Shown piece by piece: positions 1-5,663 of a stretch of DNA of 5,663 nt (position 1 is its first letter; each line of letters starts with the position of its first letter). Source of the stretch: Pyrinomonadaceae bacterium (GTDB lineage: Bacteria; Acidobacteriota; Blastocatellia; Pyrinomonadales; Pyrinomonadaceae); contig JACCTF010000947.1 of NCBI GenBank assembly GCA_013812565.1, forward strand, positions 1-5,663, in the 5' to 3' direction. A program made the translations under genes and the position numbers. The notes under the pieces were generated by a model. The model did no database searches. It worked only from the letters and a program-made list of their open reading frames with translations, and was not told the origin of the DNA.

Positions 1-778
1 GGTGAGGCCGCCGATGGGACCTGAGAATCCAAGCCGCCCATCGGCTTTGTACAACGCGATGATCGCGCCGCTTGTACCATATGCTCTGCGCGGCGCAATC
101 TGGTATCAAGGCGAATCGAACGCAAGCCGCGCTTATGAATACCGCACGTTGTTTTCCGCGATGATTGAGGATTGGCGCTCACAGTGGAAGCAAGGCGACT
201 TCCCGTTTCTCTTCGTGCAACTCGCGCCGTTTATGAAGATCGAACCAGAGCCACGCGAGAGCAACTGGGCTGAACTACGTGAAGCGCAACTTCTAACAAC
301 CTCGCGCGTGCCGAAGACCGGGATGGTCGTAATCACCGACGTCGGAGAAGAAGACGACATCCATCCGCAGCAAAAAGCGCCCGTTGGAGAACGACTCGCA
401 GTGGCTGCGCGCGCAATCGCCTACGGCGAGCGCATCGAGTATTCCGGCCCGATCTATTTGAGTATGAAGATCGACGGAGGTCGTGCGGTCCTCAGTTTCA
501 AGCACACGGGGCGCGGGCTTGAAGCACGCGGCGGTAAACTACAAGGCTTTGCCATCGCCGGGCCGGACAACAAGTTCGTTAGTGCCGAAGCGAGGATCGA
601 AGGAGATAAAGTGGTTGTCGAGAGTTCGCAAGTCAAGCAGCCTGTCGCCGTGCGATATGGCTGGGCCAACTATCCTGTGGTCAACCTGTGGAACAAAGAC
701 GGTCTGCCCGCGTCCCCTTTTCGCACTGATGATCTGCCGATGCTGACCAAACCAAAGAGTGATGCGGCATCAAGGTAG
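1..778 (+). CDS. Sialate O-acetylesterase-type carbohydrate esterase, C-terminal part (5' end outside window)
   Basis: This is a partial gene; its reading frame is already open at base 2 and stops with TAG at 776-778, giving 258 visible residues. The family (SGNH-like sialate O-acetylesterases, DUF303/SASA) removes O-acetyl groups from sialic acids or other glycans, usually in the periplasm or outside the cell. Numbering from the first full codon, the family signature WYQGESN is at residues 34-40, preceded by a SALYNAMIAPLVPYALRGA-type block. The catalytic DxxH motif is D118-H121, in the context DDIHP. The tail has the family's C-terminal YGWANYP / NLWNKDGLPASPFRTDD pattern. The nucleophile serine block lies N-terminal in this family and is not in the window, so activity cannot be judged. 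Full family members are roughly 500-650 aa, so about half is missing. The GTG at base 2 is unlikely to be the true start. The family call is firm; the exact substrate (sialate versus another acetylated sugar such as plant xylan) is not. Confidence 0.9.
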   Translation, partial: VRPPMGPENPSRPSALYNAMIAPLVPYALRGAIWYQGESNASRAYEYRTLFSAMIEDWRSQWKQGDFPFLFVQLAPFMKIEPEPRESNWAELREAQLLTTSRVPKTGMVVITDVGEEDDIHPQQKAPVGERLAVAARAIAYGERIEYSGPIYLSMKIDGGRAVLSFKHTGRGLEARGGKLQGFAIAGPDNKFVSAEARIEGDKVVVESSQVKQPVAVRYGWANYPVVNLWNKDGLPASPFRTDDLPMLTKPKSDAASR

Positions 779-780
779 AG

Positions 781-809
781 GGCAGCAGGAAGCAGACCGC
801 GCTGTTGCC
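781..809 (+). terminator. Hairpin just after the esterase stop, possible weak terminator
   Basis: GGCAGCAG (781-788) can pair with CTGTTGCC (802-809), forming 8 pairs with one G-U wobble around a 13-nt loop, starting 3 nt after the esterase stop codon. The position fits transcript termination or 3'-end protection. No T-run follows on the plus strand (an A-run follows instead), so this is not a classical intrinsic terminator. Confidence 0.25.
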
Positions 810-970
810 GCACTCACGAAAAAACTTCTGCCCTGTTTCAATACCGTTATTCAAATCTGGAAAGAGTTATCGGAGCGTCCGCTTGACCATGTCAACCAGG
901 ACAATTTCAGGTTGCCTCGAAGCTTATCTTCTAGAGTGATTCTCACATGAGGGTCACGCAAGTCTCATTT

Positions 971-1032
971 AATACAGAGTACACCGAGACGTAAAGGTTT
1001 CTCTCTCTGTGCATACTCTGTGTTCTCTCCGG
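971..1032. repeat. Imperfect palindromic intergenic repeat of CTCTGTG / CACAGAG units
   Basis: The left arm ACAGAGTACACCGAGA (974-989) pairs with the right arm at 1004-1021 as 8 bp, a 2-nt bulge (1012-1013), 3 bp, one mismatch and 4 bp. The outer bases 971-973 and 1022-1024 add two A-T pairs and a wobble. Each arm is built of roughly 9-11-nt units: CTCTGTG at 1005 and 1016 followed by CTCTCCGG at 1025, and ACAGAG / ACCGAG at 974 and 983. The last unit of the right arm has no partner on the left, so this looks like a decayed copy of a longer, once symmetrical element. Similar CACAGAG/CTCTGTG palindromes are, from general knowledge, common dispersed intergenic elements in several bacterial phyla; copy number here cannot be seen. 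Confidence 0.5.
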
Positions 1033-1352
1033 CCCCTGTGGTGAGGTGCAGTCTTCAGTAGCATGCAACCAGCAGACGCACCGTGTGCCATTCTCATGTA
1101 GTTAGATTCATCGTATTCATCCCCACTAGCGGCCGCTTCAAATGCTTGTTCTCATGATCAATCATCATGGCGGGTTAGGCATGTAATCGCTTCCATCCAC
1201 TTAAAGTTATGTAACCGAAAGCCCGCGCCGCACGTCCATACATAAAAGGCGACTAAATAAGTCACTAAGACGGAACATGCTAGTAACCACAAGATGAAAC
1301 CATCCAAGCATTTGTCTATTACATTATTTTTGCTTTGCCGGCAGATGTCTAA

Positions 1353-1376
1353 CAGGGTTGGTTTATATGTGCAGGG
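1353..1376 (+). promoter_or_regulatory. Two candidate ribosome binding sites for the sigma factor gene
   Basis: CAGGG occurs at 1353-1357, 9 nt before ATG 1367, and again at 1372-1376, 8 nt before GTG 1385. The first supports the ATG start used here; the second would support an N-terminally shorter protein starting MNEVDD. The in-frame TTG at 1358 directly abuts the first CAGGG and is therefore unlikely to be the start. Confidence 0.4.
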
Positions 1377-2023
1377 CTGTCACGGTGAATGAGGTGGACG
1401 ACAAGTCTAAAGTCGTACCAACCACCAACTCACCGCCGCTTCATGATACAACTGAGTCGTCGGACGATGCTCTCGTCGCAGCAACTCTGGATGGGGACGA
1501 GACGGCCTTTGAGCAATTGTTTGAGCGTCACCGTCGCTTTGTTGCTCATACCGCAGGACGGTTTTTCCGCAGGCGCGAGCAGATCGAAGAAATCATTCAA
1601 GAAACGTTTACCAAAGTCTACTTCGCGCTTCCGAGTTATCGTGGCGCGGAGGGTAGATCCTTCCCCGCGTGGCTGCGGCGGATCGCTGTTAACACGGCTT
1701 ACGATGAACTCCGGCGGATGCAGAGACATCCTGAAAGTCTGGTCAGCGAACTCACCGAGGATGAAACCAGATGGCTTGACGCGCAGATGCACGAGAGTAG
1801 CGGCGTCAAAGATGCTGAAGCAAACGTCATTGCGCGTGATCTGGCGAACAAGCTGCTCGACCGGCTGGATGCAGATGACCGTCTCGTGCTGACTCTGCTC
1901 GACGGCGAGGATTGCTCAACCGCCGAGATTGCAAGGATCACTGGGTGGTCAATTGCGAAAGTGAAAGTGCGCGCACACCGGGCACGGAAAAGTTTACGCC
2001 GTGTACTGCAAAAGTTTATGTAA
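1367..2023 (+). CDS. ECF-type RNA polymerase sigma factor (sigma-70 family)
   Basis: This protein directs RNA polymerase to a specific promoter set and is the likely regulator of the operon it opens. The reading is 218 aa from ATG 1367 (GTG 1385 is a good alternative, giving 212 aa). Residues 1-35 are a polar, Ser/Thr-rich extension. Region 2 spans about 45-120: the core-binding segment reads EEIIQETFTKVYFAL (74-88), and the region 2.4-type helix reads FPAWLRRIAVNTAYDELRR (99-117). An acidic linker covers about 121-158. Region 4 spans about 163-213, with a helix-turn-helix of the form STAEIARITGWSIAKVKVRAHRAR at 184-207. There is no region 1.1 or 3, and the length suits the ECF group (about 160-220 aa). 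The next gene starts 60 nt downstream on the same strand. ECF sigma factors are usually held inactive by a co-encoded membrane anti-sigma factor, which points to the following gene. No matching autoregulatory promoter was identified. Family call firm; ECF subgroup and regulon unknown. Confidence 0.93.
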   Translation: MCRAVTVNEVDDKSKVVPTTNSPPLHDTTESSDDALVAATLDGDETAFEQLFERHRRFVAHTAGRFFRRREQIEEIIQETFTKVYFALPSYRGAEGRSFPAWLRRIAVNTAYDELRRMQRHPESLVSELTEDETRWLDAQMHESSGVKDAEANVIARDLANKLLDRLDADDRLVLTLLDGEDCSTAEIARITGWSIAKVKVRAHRARKSLRRVLQKFM

Positions 2024-2083
2024 CCAGGCCGCCGCAGTCAGCGTCTCTATCCATGGCAAGCGGCTAACAGGCGGAAGTCACCG

Positions 2084-2527
2084 ATGAAGAATTTATTGTT
2101 CTGGAAAATAAAGAATCGAAAGCAGGAAGCACAGCTCGACCATATCGGACGAGAATTGGTGCGCGCCGCTTCTGCTAATCGGGAAGACTTGGAAGCTGCT
2201 CACTCCGCGCCGTTCCTCTATGCGCGTATTCGCGCTGCGGTCGCTAAAAAGCAGAAAGCCGATGCTGAGGTGAGAGATTTTTCCTTCTCAATGTTCGCCG
2301 TCATGAGACATGCCGTGCCCATGATGATCGTGATCGCTTTTGCTTCCGTGCTGCTCTTGTTTACAGGAGCCTTCACGGCCGGGATGAACACCCCGGATGA
2401 AACCGCGACGAACTTTGATAGAGTCGTGTTGGACGAAGACAACCTTCCATTATCAAGTGATGAAGTGCTTTCCACGATCATCGCGGGCCACCATAACGAC
2501 GACGATGGTGAGGGGGATCAGCGATGA
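2084..2527 (+). CDS. Small single-span membrane protein, candidate anti-sigma factor
   Basis: The product is 147 aa and I do not recognise its family. The ATG at 2084 is preceded by a GCGGAAG ribosome binding site ending 6 nt upstream. Residues 1-75 are charged and helical with many K/R, including the segment HSAPFLYARIRAAVAKKQK (40-58). Residues about 78-100 form one hydrophobic span (PMMIVIAFASVLLLFTGAF core). Residues 101-147 are strongly acidic and end in a His-His-Asn-Asp-Asp-Asp tail. The positive-inside rule predicts a cytoplasmic N-terminus and periplasmic acidic C-terminus, the usual topology of membrane anti-sigma factors. Its place directly after an ECF sigma gene and in 4-nt overlap with a periplasmic sensor-like gene supports that role. 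It has no HxxxCxxC zinc motif (no cysteine at all) and no FecR/RskA-like domain that I can see. The anti-sigma role is inference from position and topology; the membrane call is firm. Confidence 0.75.
   Translation: MKNLLFWKIKNRKQEAQLDHIGRELVRAASANREDLEAAHSAPFLYARIRAAVAKKQKADAEVRDFSFSMFAVMRHAVPMMIVIAFASVLLLFTGAFTAGMNTPDETATNFDRVVLDEDNLPLSSDEVLSTIIAGHHNDDDGEGDQR
2510..2517 (+). promoter_or_regulatory. Ribosome binding site inside the upstream gene
   Basis: A strong purine run GAGGGGGA lies at the very end of the 147-aa membrane protein gene, 6 nt before the ATG at 2524. With the ATGA stop/start overlap this indicates translational coupling of the two genes. Confidence 0.6.
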
Positions 2528-2919
2528 CCCTGCAAGGCAAAGCGCGTCTGAAAATCTGGCTTGCACTACTAAGCGTCTTCGCACTCGGCGCGATGACCGG
2601 CGGGGCGCTCGACCGTGTGCATTGCATGCGCAGTCAACACGGGGCGCGTGGTCGGCACGAGGGCAGAGCCGATCGCTTCTTTCAAGAATTACAAAACGAT
2701 CTCTCCTTGACCGATGAACAGTCGAACTCAGTCCGCCGGATCATCGACGAGACACGTAACGAGTACCACACGCTGCGCCAAGAGGTGCGTCCGCGCTACG
2801 ACGCAATACGACAGCGGGAACGTGCCGAGATACGCGCCTTGCTCTCAGTAGAACAACAGCAACAATTTGATCAGCTCACTGAGCGAATCGATGCCAGACA
2901 TCGCAAGCATGGTGATTGA
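2524..2919 (+). CDS. Spy/CpxP-like periplasmic protein (heavy-metal-sensor type), membrane anchored
   Basis: The product is 131 aa. Its start ATG overlaps the previous stop by 4 nt. Residues 9-27 form a hydrophobic segment (KIWLALLSVFALGAMTGGAL) that is either a signal peptide or an uncleaved N-terminal anchor; no lipobox is seen. The rest is mostly alpha-helical and highly charged. It carries two Spy/CpxP-style LTxxQ-like repeats: LSLTDEQ (60-66), and a second degenerate copy ALLSVEQQQQFDQL (105-118), with a long helix rich in R and E between them. His residues cluster at 33-45 and 126-129, and there is one Cys at 34. Family members act in the periplasm as chaperones, stress-signalling modulators or metal-binding proteins (CpxP, Spy, ZraP, CnrX relatives). 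Next to a sigma factor and a membrane protein it may be the periplasmic sensor that controls them, as CnrX does for CnrY/CnrH; that role is inference. Family call moderate, as these proteins are short and divergent. Confidence 0.75.
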   Translation: MTLQGKARLKIWLALLSVFALGAMTGGALDRVHCMRSQHGARGRHEGRADRFFQELQNDLSLTDEQSNSVRRIIDETRNEYHTLRQEVRPRYDAIRQRERAEIRALLSVEQQQQFDQLTERIDARHRKHGD

Positions 2920-2939
2920 CTCAAGAAGTCAACACAACC

Positions 2940-2958
2940 GATGCAAAAGCATTGCATC
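2940..2958 (+). promoter_or_regulatory. Short perfect hairpin between the Spy-like gene and the receptor gene
   Basis: GATGCAA (2940-2946) and TTGCATC (2952-2958) form a perfect 7-bp inverted repeat with a 5-nt loop, in the 69-nt gap before the receptor gene. No T-run follows, so it is not a standard terminator. It could be an operator, a processing site or a weak attenuator. It also buries the alternative in-frame ATG at 2941. Confidence 0.3.
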
Positions 2959-2975
2959 ATCAACTATTCATTAAC

Positions 2976-2979
2976 AGGA
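2976..2979 (+). promoter_or_regulatory. Ribosome binding site deciding the receptor start
   Basis: AGGA lies 9 nt before ATG 2989. The frame is also open from ATG 2941, but that ATG lacks a good ribosome binding site, sits in a hairpin stem and would put 16 residues ahead of a typical signal peptide. The start at 2989 is therefore preferred. Confidence 0.55.
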
Positions 2980-2988
2980 TTAATAAAA

Positions 2989-5663
2989 ATGTACGCAGTG
3001 CGAAAAGTATTCAAGCAAATTTCTATGGTGATGTTCGCCATATTGTTATGTGTTATCTCAACGCTTGGGCAGCAATCAACAGGCACGCTCCGGGGTCAGC
3101 TTACAGATCAGTTCGGTGCGGCCATTGTCGGTGCTACGGTGATAGTGGCAGATGCGGCCGGTGTCGAACGAAATGCAACAACGAACGGTGAAGGCGCTTA
3201 TGTGTTAGGTGGACTCGCGCCAGGGTCATACACGGTGCGCGCGACGGCGAACGGTTTCGCGCTTTACGAGAAGGCGGGGGTGGAAGTTCCAGCGGGACGC
3301 CCTGCCACGCTTAACATCAGCTTGAGCGTGTCGATTGCGGAAGAACAGGTCACGGTTGGCGCCGAAGCGCCTCTGAACACCGATGCGGAGAACAACGCGA
3401 GCGCGCTTGTGCTGAGAGGCTCGGACTTGGAGACCTTGCCGGACGATCCTGAAGATTTAGCCGCCGCACTACAGGCGCTTGCCGGGCCATCAGCCGGACC
3501 GAACGGCGGACAAATCTTTATTGATGGCTTTACGGGCGGCAGGCTTCCGCCGCGTGAATCGATTCGCGAAATCCGCATTAACCAAAATCCATTCGCCGCC
3601 GAATACGACCGGCTCGGCTTTGGGCGCGTTGAGATTTTGACTAAGCCGGGCACGGACAGATTGCGAGGCCAGGTCTCCTTCGAGTTTGAGGACGAAGCTT
3701 TAAACTCGCGCAATTCGTTCGCCCCGAACCGCGCGCCGTTTCAGTCGCGCGAGTTCGGCGGCAACCTCGGCGGCTCGCTCTTCAAGAATAAAGCTTCATT
3801 CTTTCTCGACTTCGAGCGGCGCAGTATTGACGACAACGCGGTGATAAACGCGCTTGTCCTTGATCCGTCGCTGAATATCTCCAGATTCCCCTTAGCGGTG
3901 GTTACGCCGAATTACCGGACAACCTTCAGCCCGCGCTTTGATTACCAGTTGAATTCGACGAACACGCTGATTGGGCGCTACAGCTACGCACGTTCCGGCG
4001 GCGAGAATAACGGCGTCGGAAATTTCGATCTGCTGTCGCGCGCCTTTAACAGCGCAAGCACGGAGCACACCGTTCAACTCACCGAGACCGCCGTGCTCAA
4101 TTCCTCTGTGGTAAATGAAACGCGCTTCCAGTTTATCCGTCGCCGCAGCACGGAAGAGGGCGATAACTCTCAGCCGACGATCAGGGTGCTTGACGCCTTT
4201 ACGGGAGGTGGCGCAGGTGTCGGTTTGGCCTTCTCAAATGAAGACCGCTACGAATTGCAGAACTATACATCATTTAGTTTGGGCAACCATGCGCTAAAAG
4301 CCGGGGGCAGACTGCGCGGGTCGCGACTCGCCGATTCATCGCCGAACAACTTCGCTGGCACATTCACCTTTACGTCGATTGAACAATACCGGGATACGCT
4401 GCTTGACCTGCCCGGTGTACGTCCCCGCCAGTTCACGATTGCGGGCGGCGATCCTCTCGCAAGAGTTAGTCAAATAGACTTCGGCGCGTTTGTGCAAGAT
4501 GATTGGCGCGTGCGCCCCAACCTGAGCTTGAGCCTCGGACTGCGCTACGAAACGCAGACAAACATCAATAGTAATTTTAACTTCGCGCCGCGCTTCTCGT
4601 TCGCCTACTCCCCGGGCGCGAGCGGGCAGGGAAGACCCTCGACGGTCATCCGCGGCGGCTTCGGCATCTTCTATGATCGCTTGGGCGAGAACCTCGTCTT
4701 ACAAGCCTCGCGCTTCAACGGCATCAATCAACAGCAGTTCGTCGTGACCGATCCGAGCATTTTAGATGGGGTCACGTTCACGCAGAACGGTGTGGGGAAT
4801 GTGCCGACGGTGGATACGCTCAACAGCTTTGCATTGCCGCAGACAGTGCGTCGCCTCGCCGATGATCTACAAGCTCCGTACACGATCCAAACAGCGCTTA
4901 GCATCGAGCGGCAACTGCCTTTTAATACGACCCTCTCGGCGACATATCTCAACGCACGCACGCTGCATCTACTGCGCTCGCGCAATATCAACGCGCCGCT
5001 TCTCGGCGTGAACGGAAACCTGGTGCGACCTCTCGGAGATGTCGGCAACATCTACCAGTATGAGTCGTCGGGACGCTTCAATCAGAATCAACTGATCTTC
5101 AATCTCCGAAGCCAGTTCAATCGAAACGTTTCCGTGTTTGCAAACTACGCCCTGGGCAAAGCGAACAGCGATACGGACGGCGTGGGAACCTTCCCGGCTA
5201 ATCCTTACGACTTGACGGGTGAGTACGGCCGGTCATTGCTCGACATTCGTCATCGGTTTGTGGTGGGAAGCAGTGTGACCATGCCGTGGAACGTGCGGTT
5301 GAGTCCCTTCGTCATCTTTCGCTCCGGCGTGCCCTATAACATCACGTCGGGCGAAGACCTAAACGGCGACACGCTCTTCGCCGAGCGTCCGGCATTCGCT
5401 ACAGACCTCGCCGACCCGGATGTTGTTAACACACGCTTTGGCGCGTTCGACACAACTCCGACGCTTGGACAAGCGATCATCCCGCGCAACTTTGGTGAAG
5501 GACCGAATTACTTCGTAGTTAATCTACGAGCGAGCAAAACTTTAGGCTTCGGCGCTGGGGCAGGTAGCGGTGCTGCATCGCATGGTGGCGGTGGCGGTCG
5601 CGGGGGAAGGGGTGGGGGTGATCCTTTTGGCGGTGGGGGCGGGGGAGGGGGTGGCTTCGGCGG
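2989..5663 (+). CDS. TonB-dependent receptor-like outer-membrane protein with carboxypeptidase-regulatory-like domain (3' end outside window)
   Basis: Open from ATG 2989 to the right edge without a stop, giving 891 full codons. Residues 1-28 are a signal peptide: basic MYAVRKVFKQ, hydrophobic ISMVMFAILLCVISTLG, then QQ. Residues about 32-112 form a CarboxypepD_reg-like beta-sandwich (TGTLRGQLTDQFGAAIVGAT start; DGxY-type turn as NGEGAYVLGGLAPGSYTV). Residues about 115-225 form a divergent plug: QIFIDGF (175-181), then IREIRINQNPFAAEYDRLGF (192-211), then VEILTKPGT (214-222), matching the VEVLKGP-type plug end. From about 228 onward alternating aromatic/polar strands make a long beta-barrel, including FVQDDWRVRPNLSLSLGLRYE (three-residue overlap with family consensus) and RGGFGIFYDR. 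Residues 854-891 are a Gly-rich stretch of the kind found before the last barrel strands. Full relatives are roughly 950-1200 aa. Such Oar-like proteins sit in the outer membrane and probably import or bind polymers or peptides; the substrate is unknown. No STN signalling domain is seen at the N-terminus. The reading frame is intact throughout. Confidence 0.9.
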   Translation, partial: MYAVRKVFKQISMVMFAILLCVISTLGQQSTGTLRGQLTDQFGAAIVGATVIVADAAGVERNATTNGEGAYVLGGLAPGSYTVRATANGFALYEKAGVEVPAGRPATLNISLSVSIAEEQVTVGAEAPLNTDAENNASALVLRGSDLETLPDDPEDLAAALQALAGPSAGPNGGQIFIDGFTGGRLPPRESIREIRINQNPFAAEYDRLGFGRVEILTKPGTDRLRGQVSFEFEDEALNSRNSFAPNRAPFQSREFGGNLGGSLFKNKASFFLDFERRSIDDNAVINALVLDPSLNISRFPLAVVTPNYRTTFSPRFDYQLNSTNTLIGRYSYARSGGENNGVGNFDLLSRAFNSASTEHTVQLTETAVLNSSVVNETRFQFIRRRSTEEGDNSQPTIRVLDAFTGGGAGVGLAFSNEDRYELQNYTSFSLGNHALKAGGRLRGSRLADSSPNNFAGTFTFTSIEQYRDTLLDLPGVRPRQFTIAGGDPLARVSQIDFGAFVQDDWRVRPNLSLSLGLRYETQTNINSNFNFAPRFSFAYSPGASGQGRPSTVIRGGFGIFYDRLGENLVLQASRFNGINQQQFVVTDPSILDGVTFTQNGVGNVPTVDTLNSFALPQTVRRLADDLQAPYTIQTALSIERQLPFNTTLSATYLNARTLHLLRSRNINAPLLGVNGNLVRPLGDVGNIYQYESSGRFNQNQLIFNLRSQFNRNVSVFANYALGKANSDTDGVGTFPANPYDLTGEYGRSLLDIRHRFVVGSSVTMPWNVRLSPFVIFRSGVPYNITSGEDLNGDTLFAERPAFATDLADPDVVNTRFGAFDTTPTLGQAIIPRNFGEGPNYFVVNLRASKTLGFGAGAGSGAASHGGGGGRGGRGGGDPFGGGGGGGGGFG
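5548..5663 (+). repeat. Glycine-rich low-complexity segment with clustered G-runs
   Basis: From residue 854 of the receptor the sequence becomes almost only Gly with a few Ala, Ser, Arg, Phe and one Asp-Pro. At DNA level the plus strand carries G5-AA-G4-T-G5 at 5602-5618, and G5-C-G5-A-G5-T-GG at 5635-5654. These are dense runs that can form G-quadruplexes and are prone to slippage and sequencing error. The frame is still open, and the window ends inside the tract. Confidence 0.75.

Larger units (their letters stand above)
779..1366. other. Intergenic region with no credible gene
   Basis: About 590 nt separate the esterase from the sigma factor gene. Short open frames exist on both strands (for example 759-950 plus and about 1097-969 minus), but none has a convincing ribosome binding site, recognisable product or protein-like conservation signature. 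The stretch is visibly richer in A+T than the flanking genes. It contains the hairpin at 781-809, the imperfect palindrome at 971-1024 and a short 9-nt-spaced repeat ATTCATC (1106-1112 and 1115-1121). I could not place a convincing sigma-70 or ECF-type promoter by eye, although the promoter of the downstream sigma operon must lie here if that operon is transcribed on its own. No tRNA, riboswitch core or transposon end was recognised. Confidence 0.6.

Noticed and set aside
759..950. 63-codon plus-strand open frame overlapping the esterase end
   Set aside because: It overlaps the esterase in another frame, has no recognisable product and most likely arises by chance.
969..1097. Minus-strand open frame of 42 codons (M R M A H G A S A...) within the intergenic region
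   Set aside because: It runs straight through the palindromic repeat, has no clear ribosome binding site and resembles no family I know.
1129..1136. NotI-like GCGGCCGC next to ACTAGC, considered as vector polylinker
   Set aside because: The surrounding bases do not match a polylinker, and an 8-bp GC palindrome is unremarkable.
1153..1169. 6-bp inverted repeat CATGAT / ATCATG with a 5-nt loop
   Set aside because: It is short and AT-rich, with no T-run and no link to a start, stop or promoter.
1249..1265. Small interrupted palindrome GACT-N5-AGTC upstream of the sigma gene, considered as an operator
   Set aside because: Only 4 bp continuous, then a mismatch; no second copy found near another gene in the window.
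1203..2025. Near-identical 14-15-nt words AAAGTTATGTAACC (1203-1216) and AAAGTTTATGTAACC (2011-2025) flanking the sigma gene
   Set aside because: They differ by an indel, the second overlaps coding sequence and stop codon, and a match of this length is plausible by chance in a window of this size.
3264..3713. 149-codon minus-strand open frame inside the receptor gene
   Set aside because: It lies antisense to a well-supported coding frame with clear domains, and long antisense frames are expected from GC-rich codon use.

Overview
The window looks like chromosomal DNA from a Gram-negative, diderm bacterium, most plausibly of the Acidobacteriota (Blastocatellia-like). The main reason is the partial gene at 2989-5663. 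It encodes an outer-membrane receptor of the Oar-like type (signal peptide, carboxypeptidase-regulatory-like domain, degenerate plug, very long beta-barrel), which is abundant in that phylum. The phylum call is inference from protein style; no rRNA or marker gene is present.

Layout. (1) Bases 1-778 hold the C-terminal half of a sialate O-acetylesterase-type carbohydrate esterase, cut by the left window edge. (2) Bases 779-1366 are about 590 nt without a credible gene. They contain a hairpin just after the esterase stop and an imperfect palindrome built of CTCTGTG/CACAGAG-type units. (3) Bases 1367-2919 hold three tightly arranged plus-strand genes: an ECF-type RNA polymerase sigma factor, a small single-span membrane protein of unknown family, and a small membrane-anchored Spy/CpxP-like (periplasmic heavy-metal-sensor type) protein. 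The last two overlap by 4 nt (ATGA). (4) From 2989 to the right edge runs the TonB-dependent-receptor-like protein. It is still open at 5663 and ends, as seen here, inside a glycine-rich, G-run-rich segment.

How the genes may work together. The order sigma factor, transmembrane protein, periplasmic Spy-like protein, outer-membrane receptor, all on one strand with gaps of 60, -4 and 69 nt, suggests one operon spanning all cell compartments. The 147-aa membrane protein sits where an anti-sigma factor is expected but shows no zinc-finger anti-sigma motif or FecR-like domain. A non-canonical envelope or surface-signalling module is therefore the most interesting hypothesis here. It rests on gene order and topology only. 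The esterase is probably a separate transcription unit.
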